Assembly: GCF_000955975.1 (NCBI RefSeq) | Contig: NZ_JYJF01000027.1 | Span: 1 to 64,000 of the forward strand | Source of the DNA: Saccharothrix sp. ST-888 | Lineage (GTDB): Bacteria; Actinomycetota; Actinomycetes; Streptomycetales; Streptomycetaceae | Length of the DNA: 64,000 nt | Reading direction: 5' to 3' | Shown: piece after piece, positions 17,050-26,147 of the stretch | Numbering within the stretch: the stretch's first letter is position 1 | How the letters are laid out: each line of letters starts with the position of its first letter | Notes under the pieces: model-generated | The model's input: the letters and a program-made list of their open reading frames with translations, nothing else | What the model was told of the DNA's origin: nothing | Databases searched by the model: none | Made by a program: the position numbers and the translations under genes

Positions 17050-19650
17050 ATGTGGCAGTCGGTGCTCGACGCTTACCGGGAACGGATCGTCGAGGCCGGT
17101 CGCCAGCCGCTCTTCCTGCTGCTGTTCGGGCTGGTCGGTTCCTTCCTGTTCATCCGCTTCAGCGTCCGGATGATCCGGCGCGGCACCAGCTGGTGGCCGG
17201 GCAATGTAACCCCCGGTGGGCTGCACATCCACCATGTGGTGTTCGGCCAGGCGCTGATGCTGGTCTGCGGGGTCGGCGGCTTCACGATCCGGGGCGAGGG
17301 CGGGGTGCTGCGCGAGGCGATGGCGACCGGCTTCGGGATCGGCTGCGGCCTGGTACTGGACGAGTTCGCCCTGGTGCTGCACCTGGAGGACGTCTACTGG
17401 AGCGAGCAGGGCCGCAAGTCGGTGGACGCGGTGATCATCGCCGTGGCGATGATCGGACTGCTGCTGTTCGGCGCGCTGCCGCTGGGCGGCTTCACCGGAC
17501 GGCTGACGCTGAGCCAGTCGGCGCTGGCCGTGCTGGTGCTGCTCCTGGTGGTGGTCAGCCTGTTCAAGGGGAAGATCTACACCGGCCTGCTCGGCGTGAT
17601 GCTCTGGCCGCTCGCCCTGGTCGGGGCCGTCCGGCTGGCCAGGCCGCGCAGCCCGTGGGCCCGCTGGCGGTACCGCTCGCGGCCCAAGCGGATGGCGCGC
17701 GCCGAGCGCCGGGACGCCCGGATCCACCAGCGCCTGGACCGGGGCAGGGTCGCCTTCTACAACGTGCTGGCTGGTGCGCCGGACGTCGTCCTCGGCCCGC
17801 AGCCCAGGACCGTCCCCGGCCCGCAGCCGGAACCGCCCGCGCCGGTGCCCGCCCTCCCGTACCCGCCGGGCCCGGTGCCCGCCTGGCGGGGGCGCTGCAT
17901 CGGCTTCGCCCAGTGGTACCTGCGGATCGCCGCCCTGCTCAACCTGGCCGCCGGGCTGATCGCACCGTTCCGCAACCAGGTGCACCGGGCCAACACCGGC
18001 GAGTACTTCACCCCGGCGCTGATGACCGCCGGGTTCACCGCAGCGCTGTTCGCCGGGCTGCTCGCGCTGATGCTGCGCCGCCGCAAGCGGGCCGCCTGGA
18101 TGGTCGCGACCGTCGTGGTCGCCGGGTACACGGCGCTGTGCACGCTTGCCCTGGTCCTCGCGCCCGAGGACCGCTCGCACCCCTTCAACTGGGGCTCGGC
18201 CGCGCTCACCGTCGCCGTGCTGACCGCCCTGGTGCTCGGCCGTCCCGCCTGCCGGGTGCGGGGCGAACGGGGCAACCTCGTGCTCGGTCTCGGCGTCCTG
18301 CTGGTCGGCGGGGCCGCCGTCACCGGCATCGGCGCGGCCCTGGTCCGGGTCGGCTCGGCCGGGGCCGCGCCGGGCTGGGGCGACAGCGCCGTCTACGTCC
18401 TGATCCGGCTGGTCACCCTCTCCGGGATCGTCGAGTACTCCGACCTGGACGTGCCCGGCTGGGTCGCCCTGACCGTCAACGTTCTCGGCGCGGCGCTACT
18501 GCTGCTCACCGTCCGGGTCTTCTTCCGCTCCCCGCGCAGCCGGGTGCACCTGGGGCCCGAGGACGAGCGGCGGCTGCGCGCCCTGCTGGCGCGGCACGGC
18601 GCCCGGGACTCGCTCGGCTACTTCGCGCTGCGCCGCGACAAGTCGGTCTGCTGGTCGCCCTCGGGCAAGGCGGCGGTGCTCTACCGGGTCGTCAACGGCG
18701 TCGCGCTGGCCTCCGGGGACCCGGTCGGCGATCCGGAGGCCTGGCCGCAGGCGATCGGGCGCTGGCGCGAGGAGGTCCGCGACCACGCCTGGGTGCCCGC
18801 GGTGACCGGTGCGGGCGAGCAGGCGGGGATCGTCTACCGGCGGGAGGCCGGGCTGCGGGCGCTGGAGTTCGGCGACGAGGCGGTGGTCGAAGCGGAGGGA
18901 TTCACGCTGGCCGGACGCTCGATGCGGACGCTCCGGCAGACCCACCAGCGCGTTCGCAGAGCGGGGTACCGGGCCGTGATCCGCCGCCACCGGGACATCC
19001 CGGCCGAGGAGCTCACCGCGCTGGCCAGGCTCGCGGACGCCTGGCGGCACGGCCGGACCGAGCGCGGCTTCTCGATGGCACTCGGCCGGCTCGGCGACCC
19101 GGCCGACGGGGACTGCCTGCTGATCGAGTGCCGGGACGAGAACGACCGCACCAGCGCCCTGCTCAGCTTCGTCCCGTGGGGCGCGCACGGCCTCTCGCTG
19201 GACCTGATGCGCCGTGACCGGGAGTCCGACAACGGGCTGGTGGAGTTCATGGTGGCCGAGCTGCTGACCCGGGCCTCGGCCGGGGAACTGCCGGTCACCC
19301 GGGTCTCGCTGAACTTCGCGATGTTCCGGTACGTCTTCGAGCACGGCGCCCGGATCGGCGCGGGGCCGGTGCTGCGGCTCTCCCGTACCGTGCTGCGCTT
19401 CCTCTCCCGCTGGTGGCAGCTGGAGTCGCTCTACCGCGCGAACGCCAAGTACCAGCCGGCCTGGGAGCCGCGCTTCCTGCTGTACGAGAAGTCCTCCGAG
19501 CTGCCCGCCATCGCACTGGCCAACGCGCTCGCCGAGGGCTTCCTGACCAGGCCCCGGCTGCGCCGTTCGGCGGGCGAGGGACGGGAGTCGCTCACCCGTT
19601 CGGCCCAGGGTGGTCCGAGCGCTCCGACTGACGCCGGGTCAGGACGCTGA
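17050..19650 (+). CDS. MprF/LysX-like membrane protein with DUF2156 acyltransferase domain
   Basis: An 866-residue protein. Residues 1-200 form a membrane module with several helices and a distinctive GGLHIHHVVFGQ His cluster. A charged cytoplasmic linker follows at 200-280, then about five more helices at 285-500. The C-terminal 350 residues are a soluble DUF2156 domain (DSLGYFALRRDKSVCWSPSGKAAVLYRVV). This is the domain that transfers lysine from Lys-tRNA to phosphatidylglycerol in MprF and LysX. It likely modifies membrane lipids and so resistance to cationic peptides. No lysyl-tRNA synthetase domain is attached, so it should use tRNA charged elsewhere. Confidence 0.85.
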   Translation: MWQSVLDAYRERIVEAGRQPLFLLLFGLVGSFLFIRFSVRMIRRGTSWWPGNVTPGGLHIHHVVFGQALMLVCGVGGFTIRGEGGVLREAMATGFGIGCGLVLDEFALVLHLEDVYWSEQGRKSVDAVIIAVAMIGLLLFGALPLGGFTGRLTLSQSALAVLVLLLVVVSLFKGKIYTGLLGVMLWPLALVGAVRLARPRSPWARWRYRSRPKRMARAERRDARIHQRLDRGRVAFYNVLAGAPDVVLGPQPRTVPGPQPEPPAPVPALPYPPGPVPAWRGRCIGFAQWYLRIAALLNLAAGLIAPFRNQVHRANTGEYFTPALMTAGFTAALFAGLLALMLRRRKRAAWMVATVVVAGYTALCTLALVLAPEDRSHPFNWGSAALTVAVLTALVLGRPACRVRGERGNLVLGLGVLLVGGAAVTGIGAALVRVGSAGAAPGWGDSAVYVLIRLVTLSGIVEYSDLDVPGWVALTVNVLGAALLLLTVRVFFRSPRSRVHLGPEDERRLRALLARHGARDSLGYFALRRDKSVCWSPSGKAAVLYRVVNGVALASGDPVGDPEAWPQAIGRWREEVRDHAWVPAVTGAGEQAGIVYRREAGLRALEFGDEAVVEAEGFTLAGRSMRTLRQTHQRVRRAGYRAVIRRHRDIPAEELTALARLADAWRHGRTERGFSMALGRLGDPADGDCLLIECRDENDRTSALLSFVPWGAHGLSLDLMRRDRESDNGLVEFMVAELLTRASAGELPVTRVSLNFAMFRYVFEHGARIGAGPVLRLSRTVLRFLSRWWQLESLYRANAKYQPAWEPRFLLYEKSSELPAIALANALAEGFLTRPRLRRSAGEGRESLTRSAQGGPSAPTDAGSGR

Positions 19651-19834
19651 CCTGCACTCATCGTCCCGGGCCCGGTCGTCCGGCGGGCCCGCGGCCCAGC
19701 TATTGCGGATGTCCCGCGCGGACCGGGGCGGTTGACTGGCCGGGCCACCCCGGGTGCGGACGTCGCACGAACGGCCATGGGCCGGTCGGAGCCCGCGCCG
19801 CTCGGGGATCGGACCGAGACGGCGAGGAGCAGGG

Positions 19835-20473
19835 ATGGGCGGGCAGCCTGGCAGAAGTCCGTGGCCGGGGACGCTGGCGGTGAGTACCGCCCTGGTGCTC
19901 GGCGCCTGGATGATCAACGGTGGCAACGGTCTCCATCTCCCCCCGCTGCCCGGTATCTCCCAGGGCTTCGGCAGCGCCACCTCGCCCGCGATGCTCGTCC
20001 CGCCCCGCCCCAGGGCCGTCCCGACCCGGATCAGGATCCCCTCGCTCAGGGTGGACGCGCCCGTCACCGGCCTCGGCCTGGACTCCGCCGGACGGCTGCA
20101 GCCGCCCCCGCCCGCCGACCGCAACCTGACGGGCTGGTACCGCGGCGGCGTCACCCCGGGCCAGCGCGGAACCGCGGTCGTGGCCGGACATGTCGACACC
20201 CACGACGGCCCCGCCGTCTTCTACGACCTCGGCACCCTGCGCAGGGGCGACCAGGTCGAGATCACCGGTGCGGACCGGGGCACCGCCTTCTTCATGGTGG
20301 ACGCCGTCGAGGTCTATGCCAAGAACGACTTCCCGGACGCGAAGGTGTACGGTCCGGCCCCCGACTCGCAGCTCAGGCTGATCACCTGCGGCGGCGACTT
20401 CACCACGGCGAAGGGCTACGAAGCTAATGTGGTGGTCTTCGCCCACCTGGTGCGCAGCCTGCCCGGCAGCTGA
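19835..20473 (+). CDS. Class F sortase
   Basis: A 212-residue membrane-anchored transpeptidase. One N-terminal helix (near residues 12-28) is followed by a sortase barrel. VVAGHVDTHDG holds the catalytic His, LRLITCGGDF the catalytic Cys, and VVVFAHLVRS the C-terminal strand with an Arg. Class F enzymes are common in actinobacteria and attach LPxTG-type proteins to the cell wall, but no LPxTG substrate is encoded next to it. ATG 19835 is chosen because GAGGAG lies 5 nt upstream; a GTG at 19754 is possible. Confidence 0.9.
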   Translation: MGGQPGRSPWPGTLAVSTALVLGAWMINGGNGLHLPPLPGISQGFGSATSPAMLVPPRPRAVPTRIRIPSLRVDAPVTGLGLDSAGRLQPPPPADRNLTGWYRGGVTPGQRGTAVVAGHVDTHDGPAVFYDLGTLRRGDQVEITGADRGTAFFMVDAVEVYAKNDFPDAKVYGPAPDSQLRLITCGGDFTTAKGYEANVVVFAHLVRSLPGS

Positions 20474-20548
20474 CCGGGCGGCGGCCCGTCGTCCGTCCTG
20501 ACCTGCCGATCGGCGGGGTGACCTGCGGGTGCGCATCGCGCAGAATGG

Positions 20549-20568
20549 CTATTGGTCTGGACCAATAG
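20549..20568. promoter_or_regulatory. Near-perfect dre (DasR) palindrome between convergent genes
   Basis: CTATTGGTCTGGACCAATAG is a 20-bp palindrome with two 9-bp arms. Its core TGGTCTGGACCA differs from the dre core TGGTCTAGACCA at one base. It lies between the ends of the sortase and SsgA-like genes, not before a visible promoter. It may bind DasR or another GntR/HutC-type regulator. Confidence 0.6.
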
Positions 20569-20672
20569 TCCGGGCCGGCTCCGGTGGCGGCCGCTCACGC
20601 CGGGAGTCGACGCCGCCCGGGGCGGTGGAGATGCCCCGGGCGGCGGCTGCCGGGGCGGCTCCGGGTGCCTGG

Positions 20673-21137
20673 TCAGCCGAGGAGTTCGGCCAGGGCGCGG
20701 TCCGGGTCCAGGTGGTGGAACTCCTCGCCCTCCGGGACGGCGGAGTAGCTGTGCCGCAGGAAGCGCCGCAGGTCGCCGGAGTCGAACCGGAGCAGGGCGA
20801 TGCCCTCGGGGGCGCGCAGTTCCACCATGGTGTGCTGCCCCGGGGCGGGCCGGATGTGCACGTCGCCGACTCCGGACGGCAGGTCGAGGCCGGCCGCGAG
20901 CAGCTCGCGGGCGAAGACCCACTCGACCTCGGGCGGCGCCTGCGGCGACGGCAGGCCCTCGGCGGCGGGCGCTGCGGGAACCGGGTCGGTCCCGTCCACC
21001 GCGTACTCGGCGGGGAAGACCATCCGGACGGCCAGCGGGTCCTCCGGGTGGTAGCGCAGCTTCACGCTGAGCAGGGCCGAGCGGTGCGCGGAGACGATCA
21101 GGTGGGCCTGGGTGGCCTGTTCGAGGGCGGCGGGCAC
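20673..21137 (-). CDS. SsgA-like sporulation/cell-division protein, copy 1
   Basis: A 154-residue member of the SsgA-like (SALP) family, which guides septum formation and wall remodelling in sporulating actinomycetes. Family marks are YHPEDPLAVRMVF near residue 29-41, WVFARELLAAGL near residue 73-84, and GVGDVHIRP just after. A Pro/Ala-rich insert sits near residues 48-68. GTG 21137 is chosen because GGAAGGAA lies 5 nt upstream. It is one of three SALPs in the window; the paralogue type was not determined. Confidence 0.92.
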   Translation of the reverse strand: MPAALEQATQAHLIVSAHRSALLSVKLRYHPEDPLAVRMVFPAEYAVDGTDPVPAAPAAEGLPSPQAPPEVEWVFARELLAAGLDLPSGVGDVHIRPAPGQHTMVELRAPEGIALLRFDSGDLRRFLRHSYSAVPEGEEFHHLDPDRALAELLG

Positions 21138-21280
21138 GGGGTTCCTTCCGGTGGCGTGGGGCGCGTGCGGGTCGGTGGGGGCAGGGCTGGGGTCGACCCG
21201 CACACAGAAGAGAGAGTCGGAAGGGGGCTGCGGCCTTACTCGGCTTTCCGGAAGGAGGGCAGTGATCCGCATCACATGGT

Positions 21281-21484
21281 GACGGTTTGTTCGCTGCCGC
21301 CGCCCTCACCGCCTGGCCGAGCACGGCCGTCTTCCTGGACCTGCACGGGGTCGATCTGCTGGGGGTCGACCAGGATGCCGCGTACGAGCTGGTGGTGGCC
21401 GTCGCGGCGGGTGTCCTGGCCGATGTCGGGGTGCTCGCGGGCTGGTTGCGGGGGCTGGCCGAGGGGGCTGTGAGCGGGGTGTGA
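21281..21484 (+). pseudogene. Remnant of a Doc-type (death-on-curing) toxin
   Basis: The frame reads FAAAALTAWPSTAVFLDLHG, then D-Q-D-A-A-Y-E-L-V-V-A-V-A-A-G. This matches the C-terminal end of Doc/Fic-family toxins (xFLxLNG, then DAYELVxAVAxG). The N-terminal part and the catalytic HxFxxGNKR segment are absent, with only a degraded GD-G-L-F just upstream. No Phd-like antitoxin is adjacent. It is best read as the decayed end of a toxin gene. Confidence 0.6.
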
Positions 21485-21611
21485 CGGCCGGGTGCCGGAG
21501 GTCGAAAGTCGGGAGTGCCGGTAGGCTGGGCGGGTTGTCCGCTCGCCGACCAACTGCGGGCCGGGGCCGCCTATATGGCCCTGACCTGCGCCGATCCCCC
21601 CTCCGGAGACC

Positions 21612-23456
21612 GTGAGTACTGCCGCCGCTTCAGCCATGGCCCCGCTGTTCTCGGACGCCGAACCGCATGGTGCCGCCCGGACAGCCGCAGCTCCCTCGCA
21701 CCACCTGTCCCCGGCTTTCCCCGGCCGTGCCCCCTGGGGTACCGCCGGCAAGCTCCGGGCCTGGCAGCAGGGGGCGCTGGACACGTACCTCGAGAAGCAG
21801 CCCCGCGACTTCCTGGCCGTCGCGACCCCTGGCGCAGGCAAGACCACCTTCGCGCTCACCCTGGCGTCCTACCTGCTGCACAACCACCTGGTGCAGCAGG
21901 TCACCGTCGTCGCCCCGACCGAACACCTGAAGAAGCAGTGGGCCGAGGCCGCGGCCCGGGTCGGCATCAAGCTGGACCCGGCCTACTCCTCGGGCCCGCT
22001 CTCCCGGGAGTACGACGGCATCGTCGTCACGTACGCGGGCGTGGGCGTCAACCCGATGCTGCACCGCAATCGGACCGAGGCCCGCAAGACCCTCGTGATC
22101 ATGGACGAGATCCACCACGCCGGTGACTCCAAGTCCTGGGGCGAGGCCTGTTTCGAGGCCTTCGAGCCCGCCACCCGTCGGCTCGCGCTGACCGGTACGC
22201 CGTTCCGCTCGGACACCAATCCGATCCCGTTCGTCCAGTACGAGGCGGGCAGCGACGGCATCCGCAAGTCGGTCGCCGACTACACCTACGGCTACGGGCA
22301 CGCGCTCGCCGACCACGTGGTCCGTCCGGTGATCTTCCTCTCGTACAGCGGCAACATGCGCTGGCGCACCAAGGCCGGTGACGAGCTGGAGGCCCGGCTC
22401 GGCGAGCCGATGACCAAGGACCTGATCGCCCAGGCGTGGCGCACCGCGCTCGCGCCGCAGGGCGAGTGGATCCCCAGCGTGCTGCAGGCGGCCGACCGGC
22501 GGCTCACCGAGGTGCGCAAGGCGATCCCGGACGCCGGCGGCCTGGTGATCGCCACCGACCAGAACGTGGCCCGCGCCTACGCCAAGATGCTCCGCGAGAT
22601 CAGCGGCGAGAAGGTGACCCTGGTCCTCTCCGACGAGGCCGAGGCCTCCAAGCGGATCTCCGACTACGCGGCGGGCGACTCCCGCTGGATGGTCGCGGTC
22701 CGCATGGTCTCCGAGGGCGTCGACGTGCCCCGGCTCTGCGTCGGGGTGTACGCCACCTCGATCTCCACCCCGCTGTTCTTCGCGCAGGCCGTCGGCCGAT
22801 TCGTGCGCGCCCGCAAGCGCGGCGAGACCGCCTCGGTCTTCCTGCCGACCGTGCCGATGCTGCTGGGCTTCGCCAACGAGATGGAGCTCCAGCGCGACCA
22901 CGTGCTGGACCGGCCGAAGAAGGAGGGGGAGGGCCTCTTCGACGAGGAGGACCGCCTGCTCGCCGAGGCCGAGCGGGCCAACGACGGCCCCGACACGGCC
23001 GGTGGCGACGAGTTCAGCTACGAGGCGCTGGGCTCGGACGCGGTCTTCGACCGGGTGCTCTACAACGCCATGGAATTCGGCATGCAGGCGCACCCGGGCA
23101 GCGAGGAGGAGGAGGACTACCTCGGCATCCCCGGCCTGCTGGAGCCCGACCAGGTGCACATGCTGCTGCAGAAGCGCCAGCACCGGCAGATCCAGCGCAG
23201 CAAGGCCAAGCCCGCCGAGGAGGCCGACCTGCTCGAACTCCCCGCCGAGGAACGCCCGGTGGTGACCCATCAGGAGCTGCGGGAGCTGCGCAAGGAGCTG
23301 AACGCGCTGGTCGCCGCCTGGCACCACCGCACCAACCAGCCGCACGGCACCATCCACAACGAGCTGCGCCGCCAGTGCGGTGGCCCGCTCACCGCGCAGG
23401 CGACGGCCAATCAGCTCAGGTCCAGGATCGCCAAGATCCGGGAGTGGGCGAAGTAG
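21612..23456 (+). CDS. DEAD/DEAH-box (superfamily 2) helicase
   Basis: A 614-residue helicase. Walker A is ATPGAGKTT near residue 75-83. Walker B is MDEIHHAGD near residue 163-171, a DEIH variant of DEAH. Motif III-like LTGTPFRSD follows. In the second RecA domain, MVSEGVDVPRLCVGVYAT and QAVGRFVRARKRG give motifs V and VI. The C-terminal 150 residues are charged and helical and include a segment near 555-600 resembling an RNA or protein-contact domain. It resembles the RadD/YejH group. It converges with SALP copy 2, 18 bp away. GTG start. Confidence 0.9.
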   Translation: MSTAAASAMAPLFSDAEPHGAARTAAAPSHHLSPAFPGRAPWGTAGKLRAWQQGALDTYLEKQPRDFLAVATPGAGKTTFALTLASYLLHNHLVQQVTVVAPTEHLKKQWAEAAARVGIKLDPAYSSGPLSREYDGIVVTYAGVGVNPMLHRNRTEARKTLVIMDEIHHAGDSKSWGEACFEAFEPATRRLALTGTPFRSDTNPIPFVQYEAGSDGIRKSVADYTYGYGHALADHVVRPVIFLSYSGNMRWRTKAGDELEARLGEPMTKDLIAQAWRTALAPQGEWIPSVLQAADRRLTEVRKAIPDAGGLVIATDQNVARAYAKMLREISGEKVTLVLSDEAEASKRISDYAAGDSRWMVAVRMVSEGVDVPRLCVGVYATSISTPLFFAQAVGRFVRARKRGETASVFLPTVPMLLGFANEMELQRDHVLDRPKKEGEGLFDEEDRLLAEAERANDGPDTAGGDEFSYEALGSDAVFDRVLYNAMEFGMQAHPGSEEEEDYLGIPGLLEPDQVHMLLQKRQHRQIQRSKAKPAEEADLLELPAEERPVVTHQELRELRKELNALVAAWHHRTNQPHGTIHNELRRQCGGPLTAQATANQLRSRIAKIREWAK

Positions 23457-23474
23457 CCGGGGCGGCCCGGGTGT

Positions 23475-23939
23475 TCAGCCCTCGCCGGCCGGGGACCGGA
23501 GCAGCCGCTCCAGTCCCCGGTGCAGGCGCTCCTCGCTGACCTCCGTACCGAACGGCACCAGCTGCCCGGTGCGCAGCAGGACGGCGTGCAGGGCCTCCGC
23601 CGTGGCCAGCAGCAGGGCGGACCCGACGGTCGAGTGCAGGTGCAGCTCCACCAGCCCGCCGGGGGCCGGGCGGACCTGCACATCGCCGGTGCCGCTCGGC
23701 GCGGAGAGGCCGGCCAGCAGCAGTTCGCGGGAGACGGCCCAGGTCACCGGGTGGTCGCCGGGCACCGGGAAGGTGAGCCGGACGACTAGGGGGTCGTCCT
23801 CGCGGTAGTCGAACTCCACCTGGAGCGGGAAGCGGGGGCCGAGCGGGCTCTCCAGGTCCATCGCGAGCCGGGTGTGCAGGCGCCGCCGGGTGGCCGGCTC
23901 CAGCGGACCGAGATCTTCCGGTTGCTCGCGAAAACGCAT
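23475..23939 (-). CDS. SsgA-like sporulation/cell-division protein, copy 2
   Basis: A 154-residue SALP with FDYREDDPLVVRLTF near residue 43-57, WAVSRELLLAGL near residue 67-78 and SGTGDVQVRPAP near residue 82-93. Its N-terminus (MRFREQPEDLGP) is longer than in SsgB-like members. It is divergent from the histidine kinase gene, with a 186 bp intergenic region that is AT-richer than its flanks. Its exact paralogue type cannot be fixed without alignment. Confidence 0.92.
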   Translation of the reverse strand: MRFREQPEDLGPLEPATRRRLHTRLAMDLESPLGPRFPLQVEFDYREDDPLVVRLTFPVPGDHPVTWAVSRELLLAGLSAPSGTGDVQVRPAPGGLVELHLHSTVGSALLLATAEALHAVLLRTGQLVPFGTEVSEERLHRGLERLLRSPAGEG

Positions 23940-24125
23940 ATCGTCCCCCGTCGATGGAAGTTTTCCGGCTGACCGGTTTGTTCGGCGCGGCCCCTCGACC
24001 AGATTCCCTCTTTGGTCGAACGGCCGCATCCGTCGACCGTCGGGGATGGAAATCGCCGTTTGGGGTGGGCGGAAACCGTCGGATCGGCGGTGGCCACCGG
24101 GGTGAGTCGATGCTATGGGGGCCTG

Positions 24126-25025
24126 GTGCGGCGACTGACGGGTGTGCTGCTGCCCGGACTGGCCGGTGCCGCCGTCCTGGCCGGGTGTCGGCGAAGCCGG
24201 CGCCGGAGGGCCGCCGGATCGGGCCCGGGGCTCGCCGATCCGATCGAACTCGCCTATGAGCGGGGGCGGTTGGAGGAGCGCGAGCGGATCGCCCGGGATG
24301 CCCATGACACCGTGGTCCAGGGGCTGGCCGCGATCACCCTGCTGGTCCGCGCCGTCGAGCACGCGCTGCCGGCCGGAGTCCCGGAGCTGGCACAGGCCAG
24401 GGAGCGGCTGGCGGCGGTGCAGGACACCGCACGGCTGAGCCTCGGTCAGGCGCAGGACCTGACCGCCGGGGTGGCGGTCTCGCAGCTGGGCACCGGTGGA
24501 CTCGTCCCGGCGCTGACCCAGTACGTGGCGCTGTCCCGGCGCAACCTGGACATCGTGCGCCGGCTGCTGGAGCTGGGCCCGGCCCTCCCGCCCTGCGCGG
24601 CGGGGCTCCGGGCGCCCGAGCTGGAGCTGCGGATCACCGGCCCCGCCCGGCGGTTCGGCCTGGTGGCGGAGAGCGCGGCGCTGCGACTGGTGCAGGAGGC
24701 GGTCGCCAACGCGGTCCAGCACGCCGGGGCGCAGGCCGTCACCGTCGAACTGCGCCACCTGGCCGACCGGGTGCAGGTCCTGGTCCGGGACGACGGTGCC
24801 GGGCTGTCGCCCAACGGGCGGCCGGGCTGCGGCCTCGGGCTGGCCGGGGCCGAGGAGCGGATCGGGCGGCTCGGCGGGCGGCTGACCCTGGACTCGGCAC
24901 CGGGCGGCGGCACCACCCTGACGGTGGAGTTCTGCGACCGGGGTGCGCGGAGCGCGGGTGAACGGCGGCGCCCGGAGCGGTGGTTACGCTCAATTCGGCA
25001 GTGGTACAGACCTTTTGTCGGATGA
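24126..25025 (+). CDS. Sensor histidine kinase, NarL-partner type
   Basis: About 299 residues. A short hydrophobic stretch (VLLPGLAGAAVLAG) near the N-terminus may be a membrane anchor. The HisKA_3 box is RIARDAHDTVVQGLAAI with the phospho-acceptor His. The ATPase domain has the N-box EAVANAVQHA and the G-boxes DDGAGLS and GLGLAGAEERI. No periplasmic sensor domain is seen. GTG 24126, preceded by GGGGG, is preferred; an upstream extension is possible. The cognate response regulator follows 109 bp downstream. Confidence 0.85.
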   Translation: MRRLTGVLLPGLAGAAVLAGCRRSRRRRAAGSGPGLADPIELAYERGRLEERERIARDAHDTVVQGLAAITLLVRAVEHALPAGVPELAQARERLAAVQDTARLSLGQAQDLTAGVAVSQLGTGGLVPALTQYVALSRRNLDIVRRLLELGPALPPCAAGLRAPELELRITGPARRFGLVAESAALRLVQEAVANAVQHAGAQAVTVELRHLADRVQVLVRDDGAGLSPNGRPGCGLGLAGAEERIGRLGGRLTLDSAPGGGTTLTVEFCDRGARSAGERRRPERWLRSIRQWYRPFVG

Positions 25026-25134
25026 TCAACTTCCCCTGTCATACTTGGGGCTCCCGGCGAGGACGGCGCACTCGAATCGCATCCCTCCGAGCCGAGCTGC
25101 ACGGCGCGGCGGCGCCTGGACGGGGGTCGGACTG

Positions 25135-25788
25135 GTGGGCGGAGAGGTCGTCCGCGTGCTGGTGGTCGACGACCACCCGGCGCTGCGGCTCGGGGTCCGG
25201 GTGATGCTGGAGGACCAGCCCGACCTGCGGGTGGTCGGCGAGGCCGACGGCGTCGACCCGGCGCTGCGCCTGCTGGCGGACTCGCCCGCCGAGGACGCCC
25301 CCGACGTGGTGCTGCTCGACCTCAACCTCGGGTCGGGACCGCTCCAGGGTGTGGAGCTGATCGAGCGGCTGGCCGGGCAGCCGGACGCGCCGGTGGTCCT
25401 GGTCTTCAGCGCGTACGGCGCCGCCCAGGAGGTCTTCGCCGCCCTGGATGCCGGGGCGATGGGCTTCCTCGGCAAGGACGTCGGCGCCGACGCCCTGGTC
25501 TCCGCGGTCCGGGCGGCGGCGCGCGGCGAGTCGGTCCTGGGGCCGGTGGCGGTCGACCGGCTGCTGCGGCGGATGCGCGGCGGCATCCCCGCGCTCTCCC
25601 GCCGGGAGGCCGAGGTGCTGCGCCTCCTGGTGGACGGGCTCTCCAACCGGCAGATCTCGGCCCGGCTGTTCATCAGCGAGGCGACCGCGAAGAGCCATCT
25701 CACCAACATCTACGCCAAGTTGGGCGTCGAGAGCCGAGGGGCCGCCGTGGCGCTGGCGCTGCGCGAGGGGCTGCTGCGAGTCGGCTGA
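25135..25788 (+). CDS. Response regulator, NarL/LuxR family
   Basis: A 217-residue regulator. The receiver contains VLVVDDHPALR, the phospho-acceptor Asp in VVLLDLNLG, and the conserved Lys in GFLGKDV. A LuxR-type helix-turn-helix (ALSRREAEVLRLLVDGLSN, then ISARLFISEATAKSHL) closes the protein. It should be phosphorylated by the kinase just upstream. The GTG start gives the normal N-terminus. Confidence 0.93.
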   Translation: MGGEVVRVLVVDDHPALRLGVRVMLEDQPDLRVVGEADGVDPALRLLADSPAEDAPDVVLLDLNLGSGPLQGVELIERLAGQPDAPVVLVFSAYGAAQEVFAALDAGAMGFLGKDVGADALVSAVRAAARGESVLGPVAVDRLLRRMRGGIPALSRREAEVLRLLVDGLSNRQISARLFISEATAKSHLTNIYAKLGVESRGAAVALALREGLLRVG

Positions 25789-26147
25789 CAGTTCCTGGGA
25801 GTGTCCGGAGACCGGAGACCTATCGAACTGACAATCGACAATACGGTAGGGAAATGCCGGGCTTGCCCCGTATCGGTGCGTGGGACGCCCGAAAACCTTC
25901 CCGGATTTTGGACAAACTCTTCCCCAGTAGGTCCTCCTTCATTACGGTCTGCCCAACGCCCGCTCGACGGTCCACCCACCGGAGGCGCGCACCGCACGGT
26001 CGTGCGCTCGTCGATGACGCCGACGCACCGCTCAAGCGCGGACACCCATTCCTGCGCGCAACACCTCCACCCTCGCTCCCGGCGCCCCGCCCGGTACTCC
26101 GCCCTTCCCGGAGACCGTCGGCCACCGCCGCAGAAAGGAATGTGCGC
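25789..26147. other. Intergenic region before the IclR regulator
   Basis: About 360 bp, less GC-rich than its flanks at 25800-25950. It has no convincing coding frame. AATCGACAATACGGTAGG near 25830 could hold a promoter (ACGGTA-like -10), but this is weak. Confidence 0.35.
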
